A stretch of 64,000 bases of DNA from Cylindrodendrum hubeiense (taxonomy: Eukaryota > Ascomycota > Sordariomycetes > Hypocreales > Nectriaceae), in assembly GCA_014621425.1 (NCBI GenBank), contig JAANBB010000043.1, positions 62,001 to 126,000 on the forward strand, written 5' to 3'. Below, piece after piece: positions 1-10,695 of the stretch. Position 1 is the stretch's first letter; every line of letters starts with the position of its first letter. Under the pieces are notes generated by a model. That model worked only from the letters and a program-made list of their open reading frames with translations. It was not told the origin of the DNA and did no database searches. Made by a program: the position numbers and the translations under genes.

Positions 1-2558
1 GCTTTACAATGGGAACGAATAGGCCGGAACCTATCCACCGAATTTCCAGATAGTATGAGGGAAGACATTCTTAAAATCCATCATTCAGATATTCAATATG
101 GGTTCCGTTTTGGCATCGTTCCAACCCGCGATATTGACGGCGTTTGCGAGTTTTTGCGAGTAGTCTACAGAGATTTACACAAGCGGCTCACGGCTAGCGA
201 GTTCCATCGCCATCAACGGCTCGAGTTCTGGCTCTCGAATCCTCAGTATTATTTTCCGACTCTGCGTGGCCTAGCTGAGACCCTTTCATTGGCAATGGGG
301 GACTACCTAAGTCATCTGCAGCCTTTGATCTTTGACCTTTCAACCCCTAGAGATCACAACACAAGCTCTGCTGCGACACGCATCCTAAATCCTGATCCTA
401 ACAAAGTCGATCAAGTCACCGTTCTTTTTGCAGTCGCTGGTTCGGGGAAGACGAAAGCACTCTCTGATTTCTTATGTCAAAATTTTGGCTACTACATTAT
501 GGCTGGGAACGTCGACCCTCAATCCAAAGGAAGTCCATATGAGCCTCGCCGTTCGGAGACTTTTGGGGGTTTCGAAGGTTCAAAAGACACATGGAGTCTG
601 CGCGGTATGCTTGAGAAAAGGTTACCCCCTTGGCAGCAAGAATTTCTTGAAATCGATCTTGTCGCTCGGGCCCTGCCCTGTATTCTCATCAAGAGGGCCC
701 GAAGACTTCTTTTTGATGTATTTTGGGAGACAGTCAATCAGCCCAACTTCCCTCAGGATCACTCTCTACCCGCCAGATGGCTTCGCTTCCAGACCAACTG
801 TCGGGACATTGACGCCTTCAATGATGTATTCCAACTTCTAGCTCTTTTGCCTCAAGGGCTCAAACGACAGAAATATTCTACCTTGTGGGGGTATTCTGAC
901 AGCGAAAACCTCTCCCACGGCCCTCCAGTCCAATACATCTGCATTGACGAAGCTCAGGCCGATATGGATGTATCGGTGGTGCGAACTGGCCAAACTGTTA
1001 ACCTCCTACGTGGCATGCTTACCGAGATGCGTGGAGATGCGTGTTTGATCATCTCCGGTACCTCGCTAGACCTTTCGCGCGCAATTAAAACGACAAAGGG
1101 ATCGATGTTTGAATCTCGCATGAATGCGAATTTGGTATCAAGACTACCCCAAGTGGAGACGGACAACGATTTCTGGAACCTCATGGAGCAGCAAAACTCC
1201 ACGCTATATGCCTGGGTAGACAACTCTCCAGTAAAACAGGAAGTCTTAAGAGAGAGCTCACGTTTTCGAGGGCGATACAGATGATCCGTCATGTTGATCG
1301 AACAGATCAAGGACCTTCCAAAAGCAAGGGACCCACGAGGTTTCGTGACTGAAGCAGCAAACGTGGCTTATGACCAGGCCAAGGAAGGGCTGAAATTACA
1401 CCTTCGAAAGATACAGCGAAAGAAAGATCCGTCATGTCAGGACTTAATAAACAATTTGCTCCCAACCGCGGCAATTTGGAGTCATCTTCTCGACCAACCC
1501 TACGTCTTCGAGAACAAGGATCGTCTATGGCTTGTTGAACAGGGTTTCGCATCAGTCGAGGTGCAACCTGGCCCCAATTCCACTCCGTCTCAAGTGAAAG
1601 CAAAGTTGTCTGAAAGAATCGCAGTAGACGCGGTCATCGAGGGCCTTGGTGAAGATGGCACTGATCTGATTGGCAGGAAATTGAATCAAATGCTCAACCA
1701 CCTGCAAGATGATGCCAGTGGTCTTGGAACAAAGGCTGAAAGACTGTTCGTCTGGGTAAGGCAGCCATTCTCCATCCTTGCATGAAAACACTTCAGTCTT
1801 ACTTATGCCACCTTAGGAATTGCGAAAGTGTCTTCGATTGCGTAAACAGTCACAGAGCCTTTTGGGCTTCGACCAAGCTCGTAGGAACAGAATCACTGAC
1901 CAGTTTGGCCTTGCCGAAAACAAGCATAACGAGCGTCTTAGAGACAAAATCGATGTGTCTGAGTTTTTCCTGCTGGAAGGAGATCGTATCAGTCATAAAC
2001 CTATCACTGGAGGCTCCAACACGATGCAACCGTGGCAGTGGCTAAAGAGGATTCGCTGCAGGGGTCAAGATAGACCTCAATACAGCTTTCTATTGCCAGA
2101 CGAAAGCCTCGGGCCTGACGTGGTAATGGTGCTCCACAAGAAACACCCAAACAGTCCAGTAGAGTACATTCTATGCTATATCCAGGTGAGCTTAAGCTGA
2201 AAATGCACAATCGACCAATATACTGAACACTTTCTAGTTGAAAACGGGTTCCACAAAGTTCTCTGGGCAAGGCCGCTCAGAGGCTTTGAACTCAACTGTT
2301 CCGCAGGCTTTCTACAAATCGGGGAAAACCCCTGACCTGAAGCAAAAGTTGGACACAGATCTCAGGGAGAAGTTCTGGGAAGATGCGAAAAAGCTATCAG
2401 TATTCGTCACGGCCGCTCAGGAAAAGCAGAATTACAGGCCGGGATTACTAGATGACGAATACTTCATCTGGATAGATGAGACAAAGACGGCCGATGTTCT
2501 AGGAAGGGAATTTGCACAATTACTTGGTGAGATAAAAAACCGGGACATTCCTTATTGA
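1..2558 (+). CDS. Crinkler-like P-loop NTPase with C-terminal PD-(D/E)xK-like nuclease domain, 5' end outside window, in-frame stop
   Basis: The frame is open from base 1, so the true start lies upstream. A Walker A motif (AGSGKT) sits near 436-453 and a Walker B-like YICIDEAQ near 934-957, spaced as in a P-loop NTPase. Exons read 1-1755, 1817-2185 and 2238-2558, with GTAAGG and GTGAGC donors and TTAG/CTAG acceptors; both joins keep frame. The last exons carry a GPD element (about 2111-2119) and, across the second intron, a Q-x-K element, as in restriction-endonuclease-fold nucleases. NTPase plus such a nuclease is the architecture of eukaryotic Crinkler/RHS-type (CR) effectors; that family call is inference from motifs. 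A TGA at 1282-1284 interrupts an otherwise continuous frame; it is either a nonsense change or lies in an unrecognised 75-nt intron (1231-1305, GTAAAA...ACAG). The N-terminal header domain cannot be judged. Function is unknown here; the gene may be decayed. Confidence 0.6.
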
Positions 2559-2923
2559 GGTAGAAGATCAAATCTTGAAACCACCTATTAACAGTTAAAT
2601 CTCTTCAGAAGGGAATGTAACTTGTTGAGAGAGCTCACAGTTTAGCTATACCACTGTGATTGTACTTTTCTCCTGTTATTGGACATTGCAATAGATGTGC
2701 CTGCAAATAGGAATACTCAATAAATGTTGTCCATTTTCCAACAAAAGAAATCAGTTGTCTAGTGTAGTGTGCCTGTTCGGCACGGGTATCTCATACAAAA
2801 CGCCTCCCAATATCATTCCCATCTCCTTTCACCACCTCCATATGTGCTCTCTCACTACCATATTCCCACTCGTACATGGACTCTCCGTCGACGTCGCCTA
2901 GAAACCGGATACCCACAGCCGGA
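2559..2923. other. Convergent intergenic spacer
   Basis: This is the gap between the ends of the left-edge NTPase gene and the minus-strand unknown gene. It is AT-rich near 2570-2760. I see no coding signal, RNA gene or clear repeat; it probably holds both 3' UTRs. Confidence 0.5.
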
Positions 2924-4483
2924 TCACCTAATCGTGGAGTTTTGCCCTCGCCGGAACCCCGGGTGCGACGAGTACACGCTCGACGACGGGGGGATCGGGT
3001 CCCGCTTCTTGATGGGGCGGGACTTGTTCCAGTCTTGGCGCGCAGAGATGTAAGCCCCAGCTCCGTCTTCTTCGCTCCAAACACTCGATGCAGCTCGCCG
3101 CTGTTCCGAAGGCGGATAACGCCAATCCGGCTCCGGCTCTGCAATCCACGGTATCGGCTGGGTACTCCGTGCCTCCGGCCGGTTCTCATCCAGCCCCAGT
3201 TCGCTCTCATCCTCCGTGTGTATAGTCATGGTCACCCAGCTGCTCCGCCGTGATGGAACCATGCCCATGTCGAGTGGCGGCAGTACTGTGCTCCCAGGGC
3301 CGTACTCGCTGAGTGCTGGGTGAACGTTGCGCAGCACCTCGCGACGATACTGCGGCGTCAGGCCCCGTCCTCGCATCCGGCCATTGAGCCAGTCCCAACT
3401 CTCGTTGCCCGTGGAATCGCCATCTTCATCCTCGTTGTCGTCCTCTCTATTACCGTAGTCGATTGTAGTGGCAGGTAGTTCGTAAATACTAACAGGTTCG
3501 TCCTGGACGGGTATCTCAACATCGGAAACATACCCAGGTAGGCTGGAGTAATCCGAGAACCTGTTGATGGCCGGTTGATGCGGTTCCGGGAGAATCTTGT
3601 CCTTCCTCTCCCTCTGTGGTTGTCGGTGGCGCGGCTCATATGGCAGCTTTCCAGCTTCAGCCCGGATCCTCGCGCGCTCCTCTTTCTGCTGCTTGATATC
3701 CTCGTTCAAGATGTCAACTTCATCGGACAACACATCGGCGAGTTCGCAAATAGCTTTGGAGGTTTCATCGTCGAACTGCGCGATCCATGACTCCACAATA
3801 GGCCGCAGCCGCGGCTCCGTCCTGCCTTGCCTGGGATAATGATGACGCCGCGCACGCAAGTTGGCCCGCAGGTCAGCAAGCATCTGAGGGCGTCCGCCAA
3901 CAACAGAGAGGATACACGCTTCGCAACCGCTCTCAACCGCCACGACCGGAGTACCGCGGCCATACCCGAACACGGCGTGAAAGGTGTCTTGGCCGATCCA
4001 CAGCGCCGTCGCCGCGTCCATGCGATCGAGCCAAGCAACAAGCCGGTCGGAATAGGCAGTGCGCTTGCGCCACCTACGGAAACGGTCGGTACGTTGGGTG
4101 AACTCTCGAGCGATAAGGAGCATGATCTGGCGGACGAGACGTGGGTCGAGGTCGCGATGTGAATAGCACAGGTGGGCAACTTTTGATGGATGGCGGCGGT
4201 TGTCATAATGGGCAGTCAGACGATCAAGGATCTTGGTCGGCCGCCGGAGGGTTTCATCGAGGCCCCTGATCTGTAGCTCCTGGACCTTGAGCCAAGACTT
4301 TTCCGGGTTGACGATGTTGACAGACGGGGGCATCCAGAGGGTATTCGTAAGTTGGTCAAGCGCAGCTCGGGGCATGTCAAGACAGTGTTTTCTGTCGCGG
4401 TCTGTACTCTTGCCAGAGACAGTTGAGTATCCAGAAGACGGTGAGCAGTCAGATACTGGCATGACCGTACTTTGAGAAGGCAT
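2924..4483 (-). CDS. Hypothetical protein, 519 aa, single exon
   Basis: I do not recognise this protein. The frame extends upstream to 4504 only through a TTG codon; the first ATG is at 4481-4483, which I take as the start. The N-terminal half is Arg-rich with an ordered feel, including a Trp/Arg-rich stretch around residues 130-165 and the short segment VVAVESGCEACILSVVGGR. The middle (about residues 255-290) is charged and helical, a likely short coiled coil. The C-terminal 220 residues are acidic and Ser/Pro-rich and look disordered. No signal peptide or membrane segment is visible. The ORF is far longer than chance and its codon use fits a GC-rich fungal gene, so I believe it is real. A nuclear or cytoplasmic lineage-specific protein is a guess only. 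Confidence 0.6.
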   Translation of the reverse strand: MPSQSTVMPVSDCSPSSGYSTVSGKSTDRDRKHCLDMPRAALDQLTNTLWMPPSVNIVNPEKSWLKVQELQIRGLDETLRRPTKILDRLTAHYDNRRHPSKVAHLCYSHRDLDPRLVRQIMLLIAREFTQRTDRFRRWRKRTAYSDRLVAWLDRMDAATALWIGQDTFHAVFGYGRGTPVVAVESGCEACILSVVGGRPQMLADLRANLRARRHHYPRQGRTEPRLRPIVESWIAQFDDETSKAICELADVLSDEVDILNEDIKQQKEERARIRAEAGKLPYEPRHRQPQRERKDKILPEPHQPAINRFSDYSSLPGYVSDVEIPVQDEPVSIYELPATTIDYGNREDDNEDEDGDSTGNESWDWLNGRMRGRGLTPQYRREVLRNVHPALSEYGPGSTVLPPLDMGMVPSRRSSWVTMTIHTEDESELGLDENRPEARSTQPIPWIAEPEPDWRYPPSEQRRAASSVWSEEDGAGAYISARQDWNKSRPIKKRDPIPPSSSVYSSHPGFRRGQNSTIR

Positions 4484-5559
4484 AGTGAAGGTGAGTTTGT
4501 CCAAGAATACTACTTTGACAAAGGCGCTGTCGTTTGGATTGGGCTCACTGCACGTTGTGATAAAAGTGCAACCATAAATAACTCGCTAAACTGCAGGTAG
4601 TAGAACTTTCCAAAGCAATGATTTGTTGCCTGTCGCTCGTTTGTGCAGGTATATATATATATAACGCTTGTTCGGGAGTTTGGTTTATTGGCTCCCACCA
4701 TCTTGCTCGTGTAACCCTCCATACCTTATATACTGCTGTCGGGAGAACAGACTGACGGGAAGGAAGAGATGTCTTGCAGCTAGAAGGGATGTTCCAACAC
4801 AAACAAGTCATCGAGTTCAGGCGAAAATAGCCATCATGTCTTTGATCAAAAAAACGGTGGCTATTCTGCCACACCAGACTGGGCCTCGGCGCATTGTTCA
4901 GGCTTAAAGGGTGAACATCAACCATTAACCTAATACAGTTAGCAGGTACGCCTTTCCGTAGAGCACAGAACGTCAGTACCTGCAACACAGTACACCGGGA
5001 ATGACGGTCAATGCGATTGCTGTCCAGGTCGAATCTAGACTGTTCCTGGCCATCATCAAAACATGTGTATGAGACGATAGCTGATAGGTGAGTCTATCAC
5101 CCAGGCACCGTGGGCGCCCCTGGGTCAGTCATCCAAGATGGGGAAGCGATGGTTCCTCGGGTGAGGGAACAGTTGTCCGTGTTTATTAGACCTGACACAG
5201 GAAAGATTGACAGTCCGGTTGTCCGAATTGTCGCTGGAGGCTCAACCAGCACGCTCGACGCCCCCTAATCCCAGCGTTATGCTTCCGTCCTTCCAATCGT
5301 AGCCTTTGTTTAGAACCCGCCGTCCACCGGTAGATGTCAACTCCAAAGAAAAAACAGAAGAAAAGATGCGGGGAGAATGCTGCGGCTAATGCACTAGGGT
5401 ACAATGACATGTCGGATGGTCATAAGCCGGCCCCTCCCCCCATAGGAGATTCATCCTTTCGTTGTACACGCCATTAAGAGAAACCCAAACTCCATGATCA
5501 TGCTCGTGTTGTGTCGTTAGTAGTATAGATTGATTTAGATCGCCTCGTGTCGTTCGTCT
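4484..5559. other. Intergenic region upstream of the 2924-4483 gene
   Basis: This holds the promoter of the minus-strand unknown gene and the 3' flank of the LAMMER kinase. A (TA)n run near 4650-4662 is the only clear low-complexity element. The short ORFs on both strands show no family resemblance. Nothing else is supported. Confidence 0.4.
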
Positions 5560-7940
5560 TCATCCCACGTATTGCGGATGCCTAGCAGCCTCTTGTTCCA
5601 TTCGTAACCTCTCCAGCCGGATCTTTGCTGCCTCGGTTCCATCGTCGGGCTGTGCCATTTCCTTGAACCAGGGGTGGTTCAGAGCCTGCTTCGCGGTGAT
5701 ACGCTGAGCAGGGTCGTACACAAAGATCTTCTTGAGTAAATCAAGGAAGTTCTTGAGGAACGGGTTGTTGTTGGCGGGAATGGCATCCTGGTTCCTTGTC
5801 AGCTCGAAAATCCCATCAAGGTTGCAGAATTCACGCACAGGCAGATGCTTCATGGCCTTGACAAAGCGGCGGGAGCCCCGAGTCGTCTCAGGGGTGGGGT
5901 AGTCAAGTCTGAGCCGCTTGAAGTATCTGGATAATGTTAGTCGGCATATCAGTTAGGGGAGTCGCGAGTGACTGACTTTGAAGCAGCGTTTCCTCCACTT
6001 CGGGTGGACATCTTGTTAACCGCCTGTACAAGGTGGCTATCGATGCGGCTGCCCACTACCGCCTCCATCATAGCAAGATGCTCCAGGTTGTCGTGGGTTT
6101 GGAATAGGGCGTCGCCAGTGAAGAACTCGACAAGGATGCAGCCAATACTCCAGATATCACAAGGATATGACCATCCGAGTCCAAGAATGATCTCAGGGGC
6201 TCGGTAATGGCGAGTCGACACCACAGAGGAGTGGTATTCGTCCTGGAATGTGGCGGATCCGAAGTCGATTAGCCGAATCTCGGTATCAAGCAAAACTCGG
6301 CGCTGTGTAGCCTGTCGGTTGACGGTTGTCGACGAAGAAGGGATCTTTCGGTTGTAGGTAAACGTCTGATAGGAGTTGTCGCAGAGCAAGATGTTCTCCG
6401 GCTTCAGATCGGTGTGAATGAGGTTGAGATCATGGAGGACTGGAGAGCGTCAGCAAATGAAGAAATGAAGGATGCGCGCAGAGACTTACAAGCAACACTG
6501 GTGAATAGTTGCCGAGCGAAGCTCTGGATCTGGCTGTTAGGGAAAGGGACAAAGCCGTTGCTCTTGAGGAAATCAAAGACACTCTGGCTGAGAAGATCCA
6601 TGACAATGCAGATGTGGCCGCGGTAGTCGAAGCAGTCCCGGAGATGGATGCATCGGTTGCGGTTCTCATCGTCATTAGCCTTCAGGGTGGCGAGAACCCT
6701 GAGCTCAATCCTTGAGGCATCTCGGTATTTTTGCACGGATCGGATGATCTTCACGGCAACGAGTTTGTTGTGCCGTCGGTCACGGGCCTTCACGACCTTG
6801 CCAAAAGTGCCCTGTCCAAGGAGCCGAACGATTTGATCTAATCCAGTCAGTGATTCAAGCCTTGATGCAAATGATCGTAGTCAAACTTACACTTGTCGGT
6901 CAGCTCTGCATCAGGGACGACGATGTAATGGCCATCGTCGTCGTCAACCTTGACATTCTTGTTGTAGTGGTGCTGTTCAAAATGGTCAGTTGCCGTGCAT
7001 CCCGATCGGAACGTGGAGAGGGACTCACGTCATGGATGACTCGAACGGTGACATCGCCGGCCTTTTTAGGAGGGTAAGGCGGAGGCTTATAGGTGAAGAA
7101 GGGATCGCCGAGGCCATCAATGTCCCTCCGCTTAGCCTCGTTGGCGACCTGCTGGCGAGTCCGTTTTCGCTTGAGCGGAACCTGGGCTTCGATGTGCTGG
7201 CTGTTGTTGGAGGAGAGGGAGGTGGGCGCGGTGGTGCTGAGGGCGGAATTGGTGCGGTCGCCGCTAGAGTTGGCAGAACCCGTGGGAGTAGCGGCGTTCA
7301 AAGGGGTGTTGTTCTGCGATCCCAGATACTTGATGTGGTAGCCGGCGGCCTGGACAGTGGCAGTGTCATCGTCACGTCTCCTCTTCTTGGCGGCCTGGCG
7401 AGTTGAGGCGGTGTCGTTGGCGCCTGGGGCAACTCCATTTGTGATTTTGCGGCCAGTGTTGGCCTCGGGCTCGGGGGTGTCGTCGATGACGATGATCTCC
7501 TTGGGGAGGCCGTTTCTGTAGAAGGTGCCCCAGTCGGGCTCGCGGGAGCGGCGACGCTTCCTTGAGTGCTCGTCGGCGGTTTCGGGCATGGCGGCGGCCG
7601 AGTAATTCGCGTCGTGTCGTGGCGATGGGTCGTGGGGAGTAACAACGGGACGGGCAGCCGAGGACTGGGCGACGGCTACGCCATTCGTCCCCGAGGAGGA
7701 GTAGGCGACACTGGCGGGCGGGTATGCCGGCGGGAGTCGGGCGGTGGCCGTAGACGGAGCGGTTGAGGCCGAAGAGACGACGGGAGGCAAGATTGACGAA
7801 GTTGCGGCGGTCGAGCGATAGCTGGCGCTGGGGTTGGGCTGGTAGCCCTGCTGATGCGAGTGCAGATGCGAGTAGGACGGGGGATAGTGATGGGGGTGGT
7901 AATGTGGTAGTGTGGCCGTGGCCGTGGTGGGTGTCGACAT
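5560..7940 (-). CDS. lkh1: LAMMER (CLK-type) dual-specificity protein kinase, Kns1/Lkh1/LkhA family
   Basis: Five exons join in frame: 7940-7029, 6972-6891, 6837-6490, 6439-5977 and 5926-5560, giving 723 residues. The start is the only ATG ahead of the kinase; the longer open frame upstream has no ATG. Residues 1-300 are low complexity (His/Pro/Ser/Ala) with a basic cluster (KRRRR-like) that may act in nuclear import. The kinase domain starts near residue 332: glycine loop [14 protein letters not shown] lysine, HTDLKPEN catalytic loop (Thr in place of Arg, as usual in this family), [17 protein letters not shown] and the signature EHLAMME. LAMMER kinases phosphorylate SR-type splicing factors and transcription regulators and affect growth and development in fungi (family knowledge). 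Intron 4 uses an unusual GTCAGT donor. The next gene upstream is over 5 kb away. Confidence 0.93.
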
Positions 7941-9968
7941 GATGGGGGAGAGCCAGAGCCGTCCAGGGCCAGCAGCAGAAGGGAGGAGGGAGAAGGGCAA
8001 GGGGACGATGCCGTGTCGAACGGGGCGAGGCTCGAGCCGAGTCGTATCGTATGCGTGGTGTTGTCCTTGGTAAAAGCCGTGGGGAGAAGGAGAGAAGGAG
8101 AAACAAGACGAGCGACGCCGCTGGAGGCGACGAGGAGATGGGATGGACGGGGAAGGGGACCCGGGCTTTCCCAAACCGCTTGGTGGTGGTGTGTGAATGA
8201 CGGCCCAGGGAGCAGAGCGTACTGTGCACAGCGGTTGCCACAGCGGGCACAGCGGACACAGCGGGCGGTAGTGGGTGACAGCGGGTAGCCTCAGTGGGTG
8301 GTGAGCCCTGGAGCTTAGTGGAGCAGTGGAGGTGGTAGCGGTGGCACGTCGCGCTGGAAGGGGGGGCTGAGTTTTCGCGGGTGGGAGGGAGGTCGGGAAG
8401 AGAGGCCCTAGAGGATGGATGACGATGGGAGTCCCACTTGGAGCTACCTCTCGCGCAGGCAAGTTAACTAGCAGCTGGCTGGTACCCTCCAGGTCGCTTT
8501 CATCATGAGCAACCAGCGGTCCCAGTGGAACCTATTTTTTTCCCTGGGCTGGGTGTCCGGGGGGCCAGATGGCAGAGGCTGATGTGGCGCTATGATCCGG
8601 GCTGGCGTGCTGGTGTGCGGGTGTGCTTTTGCAACTGGTCCCAGGGAAGCGCTGCAGGGCTTGGTTCTCGAGGGGGGCTTCTGCTGGGGTCTCGAAAGGC
8701 GAAAAAAGCCGACGCCGGCTGGTTGGAGCGACGCCGAGGGACGGGTGGCCGAGTAAGGCAAAGTGGAGGGCGACTGAGAGGCAGCGGACGCTGTGGCCGG
8801 CTGCTTTAGGGTTTCTTGGCCGAGTTCGCCAGCGGGTTGGATGGGGCACCCCTTGGTCCCTGGGGGCCTCTGTGGCCCTGTGGGGAGCCCTGTGGGGAGC
8901 CCTGGAGTCTACTTGGGTACCGCGCCACCAGTGCACCACCACCACTCCGGGACACCACCACGCCCTCTACGCCAGCGCGTACTCCAGCCACTTCAAGACC
9001 CAACGTCCATTTATCCTCCGAGCTGGAGGGAATTGGAAGCGGCGACAAGCGGCTGGCTGCTGGCAAACGGGCAGAGCCAAGGTGCACGGGAGGAGCAAGC
9101 CAGGCGCAGCGGGATTGCTCAGGGGCCCAGACACTGACGAGATGAGGCCTGGGCTTGTCTGGGCCTGTTCCTGTCTGCGGCGACGGCGGGCAGCGGGCGG
9201 AGACGCGGAGGAGGAGACGGTAGCCTCAGGTACCTGAGGTACCTCGTCACAAAAGTGTCCGATGCTCTGGGTCCGTCCAGCAAAACCGCGACGGTACTTT
9301 GCGGGTGCGCGCAAACTCTCCAATTCAGCAGGTACCGGCGACGAGAGCCAGGACCACGCACCGGACCATTTCTGCCTCGGTCTCTGCTCTCTCAAATCTT
9401 AATAGATTGGCAGACTCCATCTTGGGTTTGACGAAGGATTTCCCAGTAAAACTTACGGGCGTCTGCGCCGTGGTACAGTACGGAGGAGTGCCCTGTGTGA
9501 ACAAATGCATGCGTCACGTCAGAGGACGCCAGTACCGTACTCTTGTACCTCGCCTCCTCATGCTCCTCCTCCTCCCCCTCACGAAAAGTAAGCCCCCGAG
9601 CGGAGTCCTCGCTCAACGCAAGTCAAGTCCAGGGCCCCGGCCCCCCGAGTCTCCCGTCGGCAGACCCCAGTCACGGATAGTCAACAATCAACAGAAAGCA
9701 GGAAACAGAAAACTGGTTCCAGCGGCTCACCAATACCCAGGGCCAAACCCGAATCCGCCGATGCACCAACGACTGATAAGCTAATAATAAAGAAAGGCGC
9801 AACAAGGCAACAGCACCAGCGACGTTGGAGTGGAGCGATGCGCCTCCAAGTGCCAGAGGACGGTTCCGTCCAAAGCCCCAGTTCGTCTCCTCTTTGGTTC
9901 GCCTCCACTCTGATACCACGTAGAAACCAACAGGAACAAAAGAAGGTACGGCCTCCGCATCAGCACGC

Positions 9969-9996
9969 GAGGATGGAGGATGGAGGATGGAGGATG
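9969..9996. repeat. Tandem repeat, GAGGATG x4
   Basis: Four exact copies of a 7-bp unit lie in the gene-poor spacer upstream of the LAMMER kinase. This is a purine-rich microsatellite with no visible coding role. Confidence 0.85.
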
Positions 9997-10646
9997 GAGG
10001 CCTATGAACAGACCCAACACCCCTTGGGACCGCGGTTCTGGTGATGCTGCCTATCCATTCGTCCCCCAGCGTAGCACACCACCACAGCTGCGAGAGTTCA
10101 CCGTTGCTATGTGAGCCTGACAGCCAAAAAAAAAAGTTCAGTGAACTCTGGAGCAGACGGCCCTGACTGGCGGCCAGTGGGCGTCCAGTGGGCGTCCAGT
10201 GAGCGTCCAGCCAACCAACCCTCGACCCTCAGTCAACCCCGTGCGTGTGCGTGTACCAGCCAGCTCGTGTGTCTGTGCCTGGCCATCATGCCGACTCTCT
10301 GGCTGTGTCGTTGTGCGCCTCCTCCTCCTCGGGACCTCGCTAGATAAAGTCAATCACGACTCATGTAATGGCCCGGTGGCTGCTAAGAAATGCCATGTAG
10401 AAAAGATACGTGCCCTGAATCCAAGACACGTCGGTTGTGCCTGGCAGGCAAATACCTACCTGGGCATCCGTAGGTAGGTAGTTGGGTTAGGTTGCAACAG
10501 GAACGAGAACTGTAACAGGCGATGCCGCGGCCCACGTCCTCTTTCTCTGTACGTCTCTGGCAAATGAATTGTGTGTTTCCAGTGGTGTCCTGATTCGCAC
10601 TCACACTCCCTTGACCGTGGCCCATTTCCCCGGGTCTCCAGCCGGG

Positions 10647-10695
10647 TCGTCAGTCGTCAGTCGTCGGTCGTCAGTCGTCAGTCGTCAGTCGTCAG
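10647..10695. repeat. Tandem repeat, TCGTCAG x7
   Basis: Seven 7-bp units are present, six identical and one with a single change (third unit). A second short repeat, CATCCGT, follows at about 10707-10727. This is probably slippage-derived satellite DNA. Confidence 0.9.

Noticed and set aside
8623..9237. 204-codon plus-strand ORF
   Set aside because: Gly/Arg/Trp-rich translation with overlapping shadows in four other frames and no splice or leader context.
10207..10260. Possible tRNA or structured RNA in GT-rich DNA
   Set aside because: No T-loop TTCGA motif or cloverleaf could be built.
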